A stretch of DNA of 64,000 nt, from contig NZ_LR743509.1 of the NCBI RefSeq assembly GCF_902712875.1, forward strand, positions 2,928,001 through 2,992,000. Reading direction: 5' to 3'. The notes beneath the pieces are model-generated. The model was not told the origin of the DNA, made no database searches, and saw only the letters and a program-made list of their open reading frames with translations. Numbering within the stretch: the first letter of the stretch is position 1; each line of letters opens with the position of its first letter. Source of the stretch: Hyphomicrobium sp. ghe19. Lineage in GTDB: Bacteria; Pseudomonadota; Alphaproteobacteria; Rhizobiales; Hyphomicrobiaceae. Position numbers and translations under genes: made by a program. Positions 37,228 through 46,622 of the stretch are shown one piece after another.

Positions 37228-38993
37228 GCGAACACCCCACCATGTGCATCGACGAGCACCGAGTCGGCGCCGTGCTGAACGGATTCAGAGAGGCTGTTGA
37301 CTTCAGTCAGCAGATTCTCCGCGAAGAACCGCGCAATCGAGACGCGCGGCGACCCTTCGGGTTCCGTCAGTGCGCCCTTCGCCAAGTACGCGCCGCCGGC
37401 CGTCAGGCTCATGAGCCGCAGGAACGGCGTCGCCGACGCGAGGGCCTTTTCGGGATTACCCGGCAGCGTCTGCGCCATCCACAGTGTCGCCGACTGCAGG
37501 CCATTCAGGGCTTCCGTCAGGCGCTCGGCGGTGTGGCCAAAATCGCTACGTCTCGCGGCGCGCACTTTGGCGATCTTCTCGCCAAGTCCTGCGAGAAATG
37601 TCGTCACCGTCGCGCCGCCATCGAGGGTCAGCTTTCGCGTCACGAGATCGATGGCCTGAATGCCGTTGGTGCCTTCGTAGATCGGCAGAATGCGCGCATC
37701 GCGAAGATATTGCGCGGCGCCCGTTTCTTCGACGAAGCCCATGCCGCCGTGAACCTGCACACCGAGGGACGCGACTTCGTTGGCGATATCGGTCGAGAAT
37801 GCCTTGGCCAACGGCGTGAGCAGCGCGGCGCGATTGAGAGCGTCCTTACGCGTTGTCTCATCGCTACCTCGATGGCCGATATCGAGTTCTTTCGCCGTCG
37901 CGTAGCAGATCATGCGCGCGGCTTGGGTCAGCGCTTTCATCGTCAACAGCATGCGCCGGATATCGGCGTGCTCGATGATCGGGCTCATGCCGCCCGTGCC
38001 ATTCGCGGTAAAGCTCTTGCCCTGGCGGCGCTCCTTCGCATAGGCGATCGCGTGTTGTGTCGCTCGCTCCGCCACGCCGACGCCCTGGGCGCCGACGCCG
38101 AGGCGAGCCGCATTCATCATGACGAACATGGTTGCGAGTCCACGGTTTTCCTCACCGACGAGATAACCCGTCGCGCCGCCGTTCTCGCCGAATTTCATGA
38201 CACAGGTCGGGCTCGCCATGATGCCGAGCTTATGCTCAACGCCGGCGCAAATGACGTCGTTGCGATCGCCGAGCGATCCGTCATCGTTCACGAGAAACTT
38301 CGGAACCAAAAAGAGCGAAATACCGCGCGTTCCCGGCGGCGCATCGGGCAAGCGGCCGAGCACGAGGTGGACGATGTTTTCCGCCATATCGTGCTCGCCG
38401 TAAGTGATGAAGATCTTCGTGCCGGTGATGCGATACGTTCCATCGGGCTGGCGCTCGGCGCGCGTCGAAAGCGGGCCCAGATCGGAGCCCGCTTGAGGTT
38501 CCGTCAAATTCATCGTGCCGGTCCACGCGCCTGCGACCATTTTCGGCAGGAATTTGGCCTTCAGAGCTTCGCTGCCGCCGGCCTCGATGGCGTGGATCGC
38601 GCCCTGCGTCAGAAGCGGACAAAGCCCGAACGAGACGTTAGCGGCGTTCCATATCTCGCCGACCGGCGTTGCAACGAGTTCGGGAAGGCCCTGTCCGCCA
38701 TACGCGCCTGAACACGGGAGCGCGCTCCAGCCGCCTTCAACGAACTTGCGATAGGCATCGGCGAAGCCCGGCGGGGTCGTCACTTTTCCGTCAGATAATT
38801 TCGAGCCGATCCGGTCGCCGATTGCGTTCAAAGGTGCTAGGACCTCGGCGCCGAACTTTCCCGCCTCTTCGATGACGGCCACGACAGTATCGGCATCAAG
38901 CTCCGGGTAGAGTCCACTCGTTCCCATTTCGTCGAGGGCAGCGACGGTCTTAAGCGCAAAGACGATGTCGTCTACTGGAGCCTGATAGGTCAT
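37224..38993 (-). CDS. Acyl-CoA dehydrogenase (long, DmdC-like form)
   Basis: This FAD-dependent acyl-CoA dehydrogenase has an extended C-terminal region (589 aa), the size of the FadE-like/3-methylmercaptopropionyl-CoA dehydrogenase-like group. MNLTEPQAGSDLGPLSTRA and GTKIFITYGEHDM form the flavin/substrate region. The catalytic glutamate is likely in the YEGTNGIQAIDLVTRK segment near residue 435. The physiological substrate is unknown. The start is separated by only a short gap from the divergent tsaC-type gene. Confidence 0.9.
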   Translation of the reverse strand: MTYQAPVDDIVFALKTVAALDEMGTSGLYPELDADTVVAVIEEAGKFGAEVLAPLNAIGDRIGSKLSDGKVTTPPGFADAYRKFVEGGWSALPCSGAYGGQGLPELVATPVGEIWNAANVSFGLCPLLTQGAIHAIEAGGSEALKAKFLPKMVAGAWTGTMNLTEPQAGSDLGPLSTRAERQPDGTYRITGTKIFITYGEHDMAENIVHLVLGRLPDAPPGTRGISLFLVPKFLVNDDGSLGDRNDVICAGVEHKLGIMASPTCVMKFGENGGATGYLVGEENRGLATMFVMMNAARLGVGAQGVGVAERATQHAIAYAKERRQGKSFTANGTGGMSPIIEHADIRRMLLTMKALTQAARMICYATAKELDIGHRGSDETTRKDALNRAALLTPLAKAFSTDIANEVASLGVQVHGGMGFVEETGAAQYLRDARILPIYEGTNGIQAIDLVTRKLTLDGGATVTTFLAGLGEKIAKVRAARRSDFGHTAERLTEALNGLQSATLWMAQTLPGNPEKALASATPFLRLMSLTAGGAYLAKGALTEPEGSPRVSIARFFAENLLTEVNSLSESVQHGADSVLVDAHGGVFA

Positions 38994-39074
38994 GGATTGT
39001 ATCTCAACATTTCTCGGGAACTGGCCGCAGACACTATGCCGAACAGAGGTGCGAGCAAACCGGGTGGAAAATTA

Positions 39075-40037
39075 ATGCAGGGCAGAATTGCCCCCGCCAA
39101 CGCCGAATGGATCGCCGAAGCGGGGCAAATGGTCAGGTCGGGTGCGCTCGTCGCATTTCCGACCGAAACAGTCTACGGCCTCGGCGCAGACGCGACGAAC
39201 GGCGAAGCGGTCGCACGCGTTTTCGAGGCCAAAAACCGGCCGACGTTCAATCCGCTCATCGTCCATGTTCTGGGGCTTGAGCAGGCGATCATCATCGGAA
39301 CGTTTTCGCCGGTCGCGCGGCGGCTGACGGATGCTTTCTGGCCCGGTCCGCTGACGCTCGTCGTGCCGCGCACGGCGAAGTCCGATGTCAGCGATCTCGT
39401 CTCCGCCGGCCTGCCGACGGTCGCGCTGCGTTCTCCCGATCATCCTGTCGCGCGTGCGCTTCTCCTGGAGGCCCAGCGCCCACTCGCGGCGCCATCAGCC
39501 AATCGGTCAGGCCATGTCAGCGCGACACGCGCCGAGCATGTTGCTGCGGACCTCGGCGATAAGGCTGCGCTCATTCTCGACGGCGGCCCGACCACACTCG
39601 GACTCGAATCGACGGTGCTTAGCCTTGTCGACGAGGCGCCCGTTCTGCTTCGGCCGGGCGCGGTGACTGTCGAAGCGATAGAAGAGGTCCTGGGCCACCG
39701 CCTTGCGCGCGAGGACGGTTCAACAGACCGGCCGATGTCGCCTGGCCAGCTTCGAAGCCATTACGCGCCGCGCGCGGGTTTGCGGCTCGATGCGTACGAG
39801 TGGGGTCCGGATGAGGCGGTTCTGGCGTTCGGCGGCATTGCGGAAAAGCCCGCACGCACTGTGATCAATCTCAGCCCTTCGGGCGATCTTGTCGAAGCGG
39901 CGGCGAACCTCTTCGCGGCGCTACGCACTCTCGATGCTTCCGGCGCCTCGACAATCGCCGCGACGCCGATACCACGGCATGGCTTGGGTGAAGCGATCAA
40001 CGATCGGTTGAAGCGGGCGGCCGCGCCACGCGAATAA
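39075..40037 (+). CDS. tsaC: Threonylcarbamoyl-AMP synthase (Sua5/YrdC)
   Basis: This enzyme makes threonylcarbamoyl-AMP for the t6A modification of tRNAs. The YrdC domain shows GALVAFPTETVYGLGADA, KNRPTFNPLIVHV, and PSANRSGHVSAT with the ATP loop. A C-terminal Sua5 domain follows (RPMSPGQLRSHYAPR… to the end). I chose ATG 39075; 39036 is an alternative. The two-domain 320-aa length fits Sua5. Confidence 0.92.
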   Translation: MQGRIAPANAEWIAEAGQMVRSGALVAFPTETVYGLGADATNGEAVARVFEAKNRPTFNPLIVHVLGLEQAIIIGTFSPVARRLTDAFWPGPLTLVVPRTAKSDVSDLVSAGLPTVALRSPDHPVARALLLEAQRPLAAPSANRSGHVSATRAEHVAADLGDKAALILDGGPTTLGLESTVLSLVDEAPVLLRPGAVTVEAIEEVLGHRLAREDGSTDRPMSPGQLRSHYAPRAGLRLDAYEWGPDEAVLAFGGIAEKPARTVINLSPSGDLVEAAANLFAALRTLDASGASTIAATPIPRHGLGEAINDRLKRAAAPRE

Positions 40038-40057
40038 CCTTGCGCGGCTTTCAGACC

Positions 40058-40246
40058 TCAGAGAGCACTGATGACGAGGATGATCTTATTCACGAGCGGA
40101 CCTAACACCGGGCTTTGCATGACGAAGCCTTCGAAACCGGCTCGGATCGAGTCCAGCATGTGCAATGATGATGGGGTAAAGGCATAGGCCGCGCCGTAAA
40201 GGACCGCTGTCGTTACGCCGTTGACAATCACGTATCGCTGCAACAT
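40058..40246 (-). CDS. Small hydrophobic protein of unknown function
   Basis: This 62-residue ORF has a GGGGCGGAC stretch before its ATG. Two hydrophobic stretches (VIVNGVTTAVLYGAAYAF, and VLGPLVNKIILVISAL at the end) suggest a small membrane protein. I do not recognise it. It lies between two real genes and is non-overlapping, which favours a true gene, but this is not certain. Confidence 0.5.
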   Translation of the reverse strand: MLQRYVIVNGVTTAVLYGAAYAFTPSSLHMLDSIRAGFEGFVMQSPVLGPLVNKIILVISAL

Positions 40247-40354
40247 GTCCGCCCCAACGCCCGTTTACGCTTCATTAAGGAAAGCACGGACGCGGCGGTG
40301 GGCTCAAGGTCTTTCGGCAGACCTTGGTGAACGGAGCGCAGAAAGAGCGGTCAA

Positions 40355-41464
40355 TCAGGTCGCGGGCAGCGGCGCAGCCGGTTCGCGCTTCTTCAGTCGC
40401 GCGGTAATCAGCGATCTCAGCTTCATGGCCGGCTTCTCGATCACGATCCACGAACAAACGGCTGCCGGCAGGACGATGGCAAAGGCCATGAGAGACAGCC
40501 AAACGGGTGGCAGGCCCGGCATGAGCCACAGCAGCGACTGCTGCGTCGGGCCGGCAAAGATGTAGATGCCGTACGAGGCGTCGAATTTGTTGCAAACGGC
40601 CCGGAGCAGTCCGAGCGCTTTGGTCGCCAGCCAGAGGGAGGCGTAGCCCAGAAAGAGCGCGGCGCTGATTTCCGCGAGGGGCGTTTTTGCAAGACAAACA
40701 AAAAGAACGGCCAGAGGCGCGAGCGCGGCACCGTGGATAACCAGATGCCTGCGAGCGATGTACGCGAGCACGCCGCTGAAGAAGAAGACGATGAAGTAGC
40801 GCAGATTATCGGAGAAGCCGTAGGCTTCTGCTTCGGCGGGCAGGCCCAGCGTCACAGTGCCTACGAGAACAGCGAGACCGGCGATCGCGAGCTTGCGCCA
40901 GCGCTCTTCGAACAGGCCCGCGACGCCCAACGCCGCGAGGATGACATAACAAAGGACCTCGTACTTCAGCGTCCAGAGCGAGGAATTGACGTAGCCGGCG
41001 TATGGCAGGCTTTCGAAAACGCCGGGCAGCGGTGCAGCTCCGGTCGTTAGAGCGAGCGTTTTCGCGACGTAGGCATAGAGACCGGTGTCGGCGAAGTATT
41101 CGCCAACCGTCAGCCGCGAGACCATCGGGCCGAGCACGAACGCTGTAACAGCGACGCAGACGATGAGGGCCGGAAAAATTCGAAGCACACGGGCTGCTGC
41201 GAAGTTCAGAACGCTGCGGCTGCGGTCGAAGCTTTGGGCTACCAGCACGCCGCTCAAAATGAAGAAAACCTGCACGGCATATTCGCCGAGCGACCGGCCA
41301 AGCCACGGCTGCAGCGGCTCTGCTACATCGGTTCCGGCGGTATAAAGATAGCTATGGGAGATCAGCACGAATGTCGCCATCAGCAGGCGCAAAACGCCGA
41401 AGCTATTGGCCTCGGGCGACATGATATCCGCGAGGCGTAGGAAGGGGCGATGTTGTGATTGCAT
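40355..41464 (-). CDS. Acyltransferase 3 family membrane protein
   Basis: This is an integral-membrane O-acyltransferase with about ten helices, of the OafA/NodX type that acylates sugars of lipopolysaccharide or other glycans. The N-terminal signature region NSFGVLRLLMATFVLISHSYLYTAG has the conserved histidine, and GEYAVQVFFILSGVLVAQSFDRSRSVLNFAAARVLRIFPAL is the second family motif. I chose the ATG at 41464 (MQSQHRPFLRL); a further 14 codons upstream are possible. The substrate is unknown. Confidence 0.85.
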   Translation of the reverse strand: MQSQHRPFLRLADIMSPEANSFGVLRLLMATFVLISHSYLYTAGTDVAEPLQPWLGRSLGEYAVQVFFILSGVLVAQSFDRSRSVLNFAAARVLRIFPALIVCVAVTAFVLGPMVSRLTVGEYFADTGLYAYVAKTLALTTGAAPLPGVFESLPYAGYVNSSLWTLKYEVLCYVILAALGVAGLFEERWRKLAIAGLAVLVGTVTLGLPAEAEAYGFSDNLRYFIVFFFSGVLAYIARRHLVIHGAALAPLAVLFVCLAKTPLAEISAALFLGYASLWLATKALGLLRAVCNKFDASYGIYIFAGPTQQSLLWLMPGLPPVWLSLMAFAIVLPAAVCSWIVIEKPAMKLRSLITARLKKREPAAPLPAT

Positions 41465-41588
41465 GGCGAAAGGTGCTGGCTTTCCGACAGGATGACGCCG
41501 CACCAATTAAGCCAAATCGGTAAACACTAACCTCTCAGTCATGTTAACGAACGATTGCGCCGAGTGTCCGTTTGAAGCGGCCGGTCGC

Positions 41589-43295
41589 TCAAGCACCGGC
41601 TTCCTTGAGGCGCTGCTCTTCGGCCGCGACCGTCGCTTTCGTCGAGGGCCAACTGGCGCTGATCCAATCGTCGGTTCCAAAGAGCCAATACATGAAGCGA
41701 TGGCGGCGATGATATCGCTCGATGATGAAGCGGTTCGTCGCCTCCATGTGGTTGTTCAGTGCGGCGAGCGTTTCAGCGGGCAACGCCGCGTCGCGATCGA
41801 TCCCTGAGAGACGGTTCAGGATATTGGCGACGTCGGTCGCCGATTCCGTGCGCCACTGATCCATGGAGCCAGCGAGGGTGTGCTGGTTCTCGTTGACCTT
41901 CAGCAAGGCTTCGTGGACTTCGGTCAGGTCGTGCGCGTAGGCTTGGTGCTTGGCAGCTGCCGTTTCGATCTCGGCCGCGACGGCGCGCTCCACCTCGCTC
42001 ATGCGTTCGGCGAGACCGACGGCGATTTCATTCAACGATCCGTTGTGCGTATCGAGCTTATTCGACAGTCCGTCGATTTTATCGAAGCCGCCGAGCAACG
42101 CATCGGCTCTTCCGGTATCCGTCGACGCCGCGAGCACCCGGCCAATGTCATCCTCGAGTTTCGCGAGCCTGTCCGCGAGGTCGCCGATGCCGCGATGCTG
42201 ATCGTGGCCGAGCACCGCCTCCTCAATGATGTCGAGACGATCGGCTATGGGCTTCAGGTCCACACCATCGGACACCGGGCGCGTCCGCACCGATGCCTCC
42301 AGTTCCTGAAGCCGGGTCGAGAGAACCGTCCACGATTGCGACATCTCCTGCAGGCGAAGCTCGAGCGCTGCTTCGATGTTCTCGAGTTTTGAAACGAGCG
42401 GAAGTGTTTCGGCTGAACCGGCGCTCGCGCCGCCATCGCGGAGCATCGCTTCGAGGGCTCCGATGCGCTCGATCAATACGGCCTGCCCGCGCCCCTGATC
42501 ATCCTGGTGGGCGAGCGTATCACGGCTCAGATCGCGGACGAGCCCGGCAATGATGTGGCGCTCATTCGTGAAATCGTGGCTCAGCGCCCGCAGCATTTGC
42601 TCGAGCGCATCAATGCGGGAATTCTGGAGTGCGTCAGCCGGTGCTCCCAAATAGTCGTTGCGATAAGAGGGCCGCCCGTAGTCCGCGGAATAACGCAGGC
42701 TGCTCGGCTGATAGCGGCCATCCGCGCGAGTCAAAGGCGGCAGAGGTTCGGGCATTTCTCGCGGCAGGTCTCTGGGAGAGAGACGCGAGGAAAAGCGGAA
42801 AAGCAATTCGGACTGTGAAAAATCCGATCTCTGATCGGAAAGCACATGCAGGAGATCGTCGACGCTCACTGCAGCATTTCTTCGCGATGCGAACGACGCC
42901 GCGAGCCGCAAGAGTTCCGCCAGTTCCTCCGAGCGTCGCGGTGAGACGGCGCCACTTCCGGGAGCCGCCGGAATGTCACCCGCGATGATGGTCGCGGTCT
43001 CGCGTTTCACAGCGATAACGCGCACGCCATGCGTCTCAAGGGCAACCGCTGCCGGATCGACGCGGGTCATTGCGTTGAGCAAATGCTCGACGCGCACCTC
43101 GATCGAGCGATGCGCGGACGCGATGTCATAAGCCTGGTTGAAACAAGCGAGCACCGTATCGTCGACAAGGACCGGCCCCGCTTGAAAGGGTCCGCGCTTG
43201 CCGTTCGACGAAGGCGCGTCAGGCTGGGGCGAAAGATCGGCGGGCGTCCAAGTCTGCTGTGTTCTGAGGTCGAGATCCTCGCCGTGATAAGCCAT
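41589..43295 (-). CDS. Stand-alone Clp_N-domain protein with coiled coils
   Basis: This 568-residue protein contains, at about residues 45–165, a double Clp-repeat similar to ClpA/ClpC N-domains (HRSIEVRVEHLLNAMTRVD and NAAVSVDDLLHVLSDQRSDF). No AAA+ ATPase follows. Instead a long region of about 250–520 is predicted coiled coil (repeated LE/IE/LD heptads), ending in a Trp-rich HRFMYWLFGTDDWISASW and a charged tail. There is no signal peptide. GGGGAGAG lies about 4 nt before the ATG at 43295. It may be an adaptor or scaffold, but the function is unknown. Confidence 0.65.
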   Translation of the reverse strand: MAYHGEDLDLRTQQTWTPADLSPQPDAPSSNGKRGPFQAGPVLVDDTVLACFNQAYDIASAHRSIEVRVEHLLNAMTRVDPAAVALETHGVRVIAVKRETATIIAGDIPAAPGSGAVSPRRSEELAELLRLAASFASRRNAAVSVDDLLHVLSDQRSDFSQSELLFRFSSRLSPRDLPREMPEPLPPLTRADGRYQPSSLRYSADYGRPSYRNDYLGAPADALQNSRIDALEQMLRALSHDFTNERHIIAGLVRDLSRDTLAHQDDQGRGQAVLIERIGALEAMLRDGGASAGSAETLPLVSKLENIEAALELRLQEMSQSWTVLSTRLQELEASVRTRPVSDGVDLKPIADRLDIIEEAVLGHDQHRGIGDLADRLAKLEDDIGRVLAASTDTGRADALLGGFDKIDGLSNKLDTHNGSLNEIAVGLAERMSEVERAVAAEIETAAAKHQAYAHDLTEVHEALLKVNENQHTLAGSMDQWRTESATDVANILNRLSGIDRDAALPAETLAALNNHMEATNRFIIERYHRRHRFMYWLFGTDDWISASWPSTKATVAAEEQRLKEAGA

Positions 43296-43455
43296 CGCGC
43301 TCTCCCCGTTTCCCACCACGCGGCCGCAGAAAGCCGGCCCTTCCCTTGCTAGCTATCTACACTTGGATAACAAACAGGTCTTCACTTTAAGGGTAATGTT
43401 TAGGTTAGCGCCGAATTGAGCCGACCGCGAGCCGCGCGTCGAACCTCGCGGCTCG

Positions 43456-44139
43456 CTACAGCAGCGTCAAAAACTCCGGCTGTTGAAGTTCCGGTCCCTC
43501 CGCACGCGCATCGTTCAGCTTGGGATTAACCGCGATCGCGGAGAGCCGACCGGGGCCATAAGGTTTGAGAAGGTCGAGCACGCCTTCGGCGGATCCCGGC
43601 CGGCAGTCGAGCCAGCGATCGAAATCCGCGCGGTCAAGGATCATCGGCATCCGGTCGTGCAGGCGCGCCATATCGTCATTCGCGGCTGTCGTCAGGATCG
43701 CCATCGTCTCGATCTCGCTGCCATCGGCACCGAGCCATCCTTCCCAAATCCCGGCGAGCGCAAAAAGCTCCTGGTCTTTCAGCTGGATGAGGTGCGGGCG
43801 GCGAGCGCCGCGCTTGCCGGTCCATTCGTAGAAGCCGGTTGTCGGCACGAGGCACCGGCGATGGCGCATGGCACCCCGGAAAGCGGGTTTCTCGGCTGCC
43901 GTTTCGGCCCGCGCGTTGATCAGCGGCGAACCCAGCGACTTCGGATCTTTCAACCAGGACGGGATGAGGCCCCAGCGCACCAGTTGCATCTCGGGCCGGT
44001 TATGCACGTCGTTTCGGGCGATCAGGACGGGCTGCGACGGCGCAATATTATAGCGCGGCGGGAAATCCTCGACGCTTGGCGCCCTGAAGAAAGCCCGCAC
44101 GGCCTCAGCCGGAGAGGTCAAACTGTATCGTGCGCACAA
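43456..44139 (-). CDS. yedK: SRAP/YedK abasic-site protein
   Basis: SRAP (HMCES/YedK) proteins crosslink to abasic sites in single-stranded DNA through Cys2. The TTG at 44139 places Cys at position 2 (M-C-A-R-Y), the required catalytic residue, and AAGGA lies about 10 nt upstream. PRYNIAPSQPV, the INARAET motif, CLVPTTGFYEW and MPMIL match the family. The ATG at 44220 adds a 27-residue non-conserved leader that would bury the Cys and is rejected. Length 227 aa is normal. Confidence 0.9.
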   Translation of the reverse strand: MCARYSLTSPAEAVRAFFRAPSVEDFPPRYNIAPSQPVLIARNDVHNRPEMQLVRWGLIPSWLKDPKSLGSPLINARAETAAEKPAFRGAMRHRRCLVPTTGFYEWTGKRGARRPHLIQLKDQELFALAGIWEGWLGADGSEIETMAILTTAANDDMARLHDRMPMILDRADFDRWLDCRPGSAEGVLDLLKPYGPGRLSAIAVNPKLNDARAEGPELQQPEFLTLL

Positions 44140-44226
44140 GCCCGGTTGATCCTTTTGATGCGGGACGAAACTTGAATATAAGCGTTCGCTGCTCGGCCGC
44201 CCAGAATCTGCTTTAAGCAAGCCGAC

Positions 44227-44655
44227 ATGAGAAAACCGGACCAGATCGTGGAACGTCGCACATCCTACATTTGGCGAAACCTTGGGTCGCCTTTTCTGGC
44301 GTTGATGATGCTTTGGGCAGCGGCCAGTGGTCCGGTCTTGGCTGCGTCCGACACGAAGCCATACGACGACAGGCTGCTCAGGCTGTCAGAGATACTCGGC
44401 GCCGTTCACTATCTCCGCGAGCTTTGCGGCGCCAACGAAGGCCAGTACTGGCGAGATCGCATGCGCGACCTAATGGACGCCGAGGGATCGACCGCACTCC
44501 GGCGCGCGAAGCTGACCCGCGCGTTCAACCAAGGCTATCGCAGCTATAGCCGCACCTATAATACGTGCAGCCCCTCCGCCCAAACGGCCATCAATCGATT
44601 TCTCTCCGAAGGCTCCGAACTCTCGGACGGCCTCTTAAAGGCGTTTCCAAACTGA
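44227..44655 (+). CDS. TIGR02301-family secreted protein
   Basis: This is a conserved alphaproteobacterial protein of 142 aa with no known function. After a signal segment (FLALMMLWAAASGPVLA|A) it shows RLSEILGAVHYLRELCG, QYWRDRMRDLMDAEG, AFNQGYRSYSRTYNTCSPSA and a C-terminal helix. The two cysteines could pair. It is divergent from the SRAP gene. Confidence 0.75.
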   Translation: MRKPDQIVERRTSYIWRNLGSPFLALMMLWAAASGPVLAASDTKPYDDRLLRLSEILGAVHYLRELCGANEGQYWRDRMRDLMDAEGSTALRRAKLTRAFNQGYRSYSRTYNTCSPSAQTAINRFLSEGSELSDGLLKAFPN

Positions 44656-44813
44656 TCTCGCGAAATCTCGCTTAACGCCGGGCCGTTCCTTTTCACACGG
44701 TTTACTGTGAATAGTGGCAGCTTCGACCTATCGCAAAAGGTCGTGCTAGGTGACAACCGGTGGGAGCCGATCGCATAAGCGACGGCCTGGGATGAGGGAA
44801 GATTGGGACCTGC

Positions 44814-45059
44814 ATGGAGTGCTTCGAGGACATCGATACTAAGAACCCGACGCTTAAGGCGCTGGACCTCATTCTCGCTGCTTGGGACGAGGGCGTCGAT
44901 ACGGGGGTCGAGCCACAGCAGATGGCCTATGCGGCACTCTTCACCGCACTCACCGATCTGGTCGCGATCTACGGCGAAGATGCCGTTATCCATTTGACGC
45001 GCGGATTGGAAAAGCGCGTCGTCGAGGGCGAATTCACGCTGACGCGCCGCGACCAATAA
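44814..45059 (+). CDS. Small conserved-looking protein of unknown function
   Basis: This 81-residue, mainly acidic and helical protein has no signal peptide or membrane helix. The pattern LILAAWDEGVDTGVEPQQMAYAALFTALTDLVAIYGEDAVIHLTRGL looks like an ordered helical domain, which supports a real gene. I cannot name it. It converges with the LysE gene. Confidence 0.55.
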   Translation: MECFEDIDTKNPTLKALDLILAAWDEGVDTGVEPQQMAYAALFTALTDLVAIYGEDAVIHLTRGLEKRVVEGEFTLTRRDQ

Positions 45060-45089
45060 TCAGTCGCGACGATTCAGACGCGACCGGCG

Positions 45090-45755
45090 CTAGAAATTAC
45101 CGGATTTCATGATGACTTCGGCGATCAATACGCCGCCGAAGAGGGCGAGCAGCAAGCCCGCGACTCTGTTGACGATCTGCAGCACGTGCAGGTCGATACG
45201 GTGCCGATAGCGGCTGATGACGTTCGACAACGTAATCCACCACAGCATGCTGCCGCAGACGATGGCCGCGACCAGCAGCAGGACATCGATCGTCGAATGG
45301 ACCTCGACGAATGTGGTGACGCCGCCGAAAACGGCGAAGAGGCCGAGGACGGCCCCGGGGTTCGTAATCGTCAGGAAGAATGTCTGCGGGATGTCCCAGA
45401 CGAAGTCCTTCAGGCGGGCGGTCTGCGCATCCGCTTCAGATGTCATCTTCAAACGCGGCGCGCTGTAATAGAGGCGCAGGCCAAAGGCGATGAGCGCCAA
45501 GCCGCCGATGACCTGGATGGTCGCGCGATGTTCCTGGACGACGCCGGAAACCGTGCCGACGCCCAGGCCCGCGCACAGCGCTATCAATCCGTCGCCCATC
45601 ACCGAGCCGATACCGGCTGCGACCCCGCCCCAGAAGCCGCGCTCGATGGCGCGCTGGATGCACAGGACATTGACAGGCCCGACGGGGGCGGCAATGAGCA
45701 TCCCAACGATCAGGCCGATCGGGATGATGAGAGGGTTCGGGATATAACTCAGCAA
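45090..45755 (-). CDS. LysE/RhtB-family amino-acid exporter
   Basis: This is a six-helix exporter of the LysE superfamily. The first-helix motif is LIVGMLIAAPVGPVNVLCIQRAIERGFWGG. Later motifs include the GDGLIALCAGLG helix, GGLALIAFGLRLYY, and FFLTITNPGAVLGLFAVFGG. The frame is open to 45911, but the exporter begins around LLSYIPNPLIIPIGL, so I set a TTG at 45755. No good ribosome site was found, so the start is uncertain. The substrate is unknown. Confidence 0.82.
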   Translation of the reverse strand: MLSYIPNPLIIPIGLIVGMLIAAPVGPVNVLCIQRAIERGFWGGVAAGIGSVMGDGLIALCAGLGVGTVSGVVQEHRATIQVIGGLALIAFGLRLYYSAPRLKMTSEADAQTARLKDFVWDIPQTFFLTITNPGAVLGLFAVFGGVTTFVEVHSTIDVLLLVAAIVCGSMLWWITLSNVISRYRHRIDLHVLQIVNRVAGLLLALFGGVLIAEVIMKSGNF

Positions 45756-45882
45756 TGGGTATGTGCTCGGTGTCGGAGTTGGGAGCCAGTTGTGTTCGGC
45801 GGCGTTCGCAAATTCACCAGTGCTCCTGGCAACACGGCTATTGGCGCGACGGCTACAGGGATCAACGGAAGGCGCAACTGCA

Positions 45883-46497
45883 ATGTGGGAAATCCCTCGA
45901 GCAACATGCAAAAGGCGACTTAGGTCTGTCCGGCAGGCGCTCCTTCAGAGAGCGGGCCTGCTTGGGGCACTCATAGTACTCGTAGTGGCGGGAACCGCAC
46001 TTGTCCACGTTGCAGCGGCGGGGACCAACGAAGCCGGCAACAACAACGTGAAGCTGCCGCCTCATGTCGAAGACCTTCGCGATGTAATCCTGACGGCTGC
46101 CCACTCGGGCAATATTGAGGAACTGAAGACTGCTTTTGAAGTCAGCGGGGTGGTACCGGACCTCGGCATTGACGCAGCGGGCGATCCGATCAAAGCGCTG
46201 AAGGAACATTCGGGGGATCACGAGGGCCGGGAAATTCTCGCCGCGCTCGTTCAGACATTCGAGATGCCGCCCGTCGCCCTGCCGCTCGGCAACGACATCG
46301 AGAACAACCTGATCTATGTCTGGCCCTATCTCGCCGAGCGTCCGATCGACAAGCTCACGCCTGCCGAGGAAGTCGATCTCTACCGTCTCGTCACGCCAGC
46401 CAAGGCCATCGAAATGCGCGAAAAAAAGCGCTGGCTGTGGTGGCGCCTCGTGATCGCGGCCGACGGATCTTGGACCTCGTTCAAAAAAGCAGACTGA
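45883..46497 (+). CDS. Membrane-anchored protein of unknown function
   Basis: This 204-residue protein has GGAAGG about 10 nt before its ATG. A basic N-terminus and one helix (AGLLGALIVLVVAGTALVHVAAA) act as signal anchor. The rest is a soluble domain, probably periplasmic, with LPPHVEDLRDVILTAAHSGNIEELKTAFEVSG and DLGIDAAGDPIKALKEHSGDHEGREILAALVQTFE. The end resembles small secreted proteins sometimes linked to L,D-transpeptidases. I do not recognise the family. It precedes an L,D-transpeptidase gene by 125 bp. Confidence 0.6.
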   Translation: MWEIPRATCKRRLRSVRQALLQRAGLLGALIVLVVAGTALVHVAAAGTNEAGNNNVKLPPHVEDLRDVILTAAHSGNIEELKTAFEVSGVVPDLGIDAAGDPIKALKEHSGDHEGREILAALVQTFEMPPVALPLGNDIENNLIYVWPYLAERPIDKLTPAEEVDLYRLVTPAKAIEMREKKRWLWWRLVIAADGSWTSFKKAD

Positions 46498-46622
46498 ACT
46501 TCAGCGCATTGCTCCAATGCGCTCGTCTTGCATCACCAATTGCCGCAGCCGGGTATCCAAGCTCCGACGGAAAGAGTTATTCCGCTCGTTACAAGTTAAA
46601 CGAAGAGCGAGGGATTTCATCG

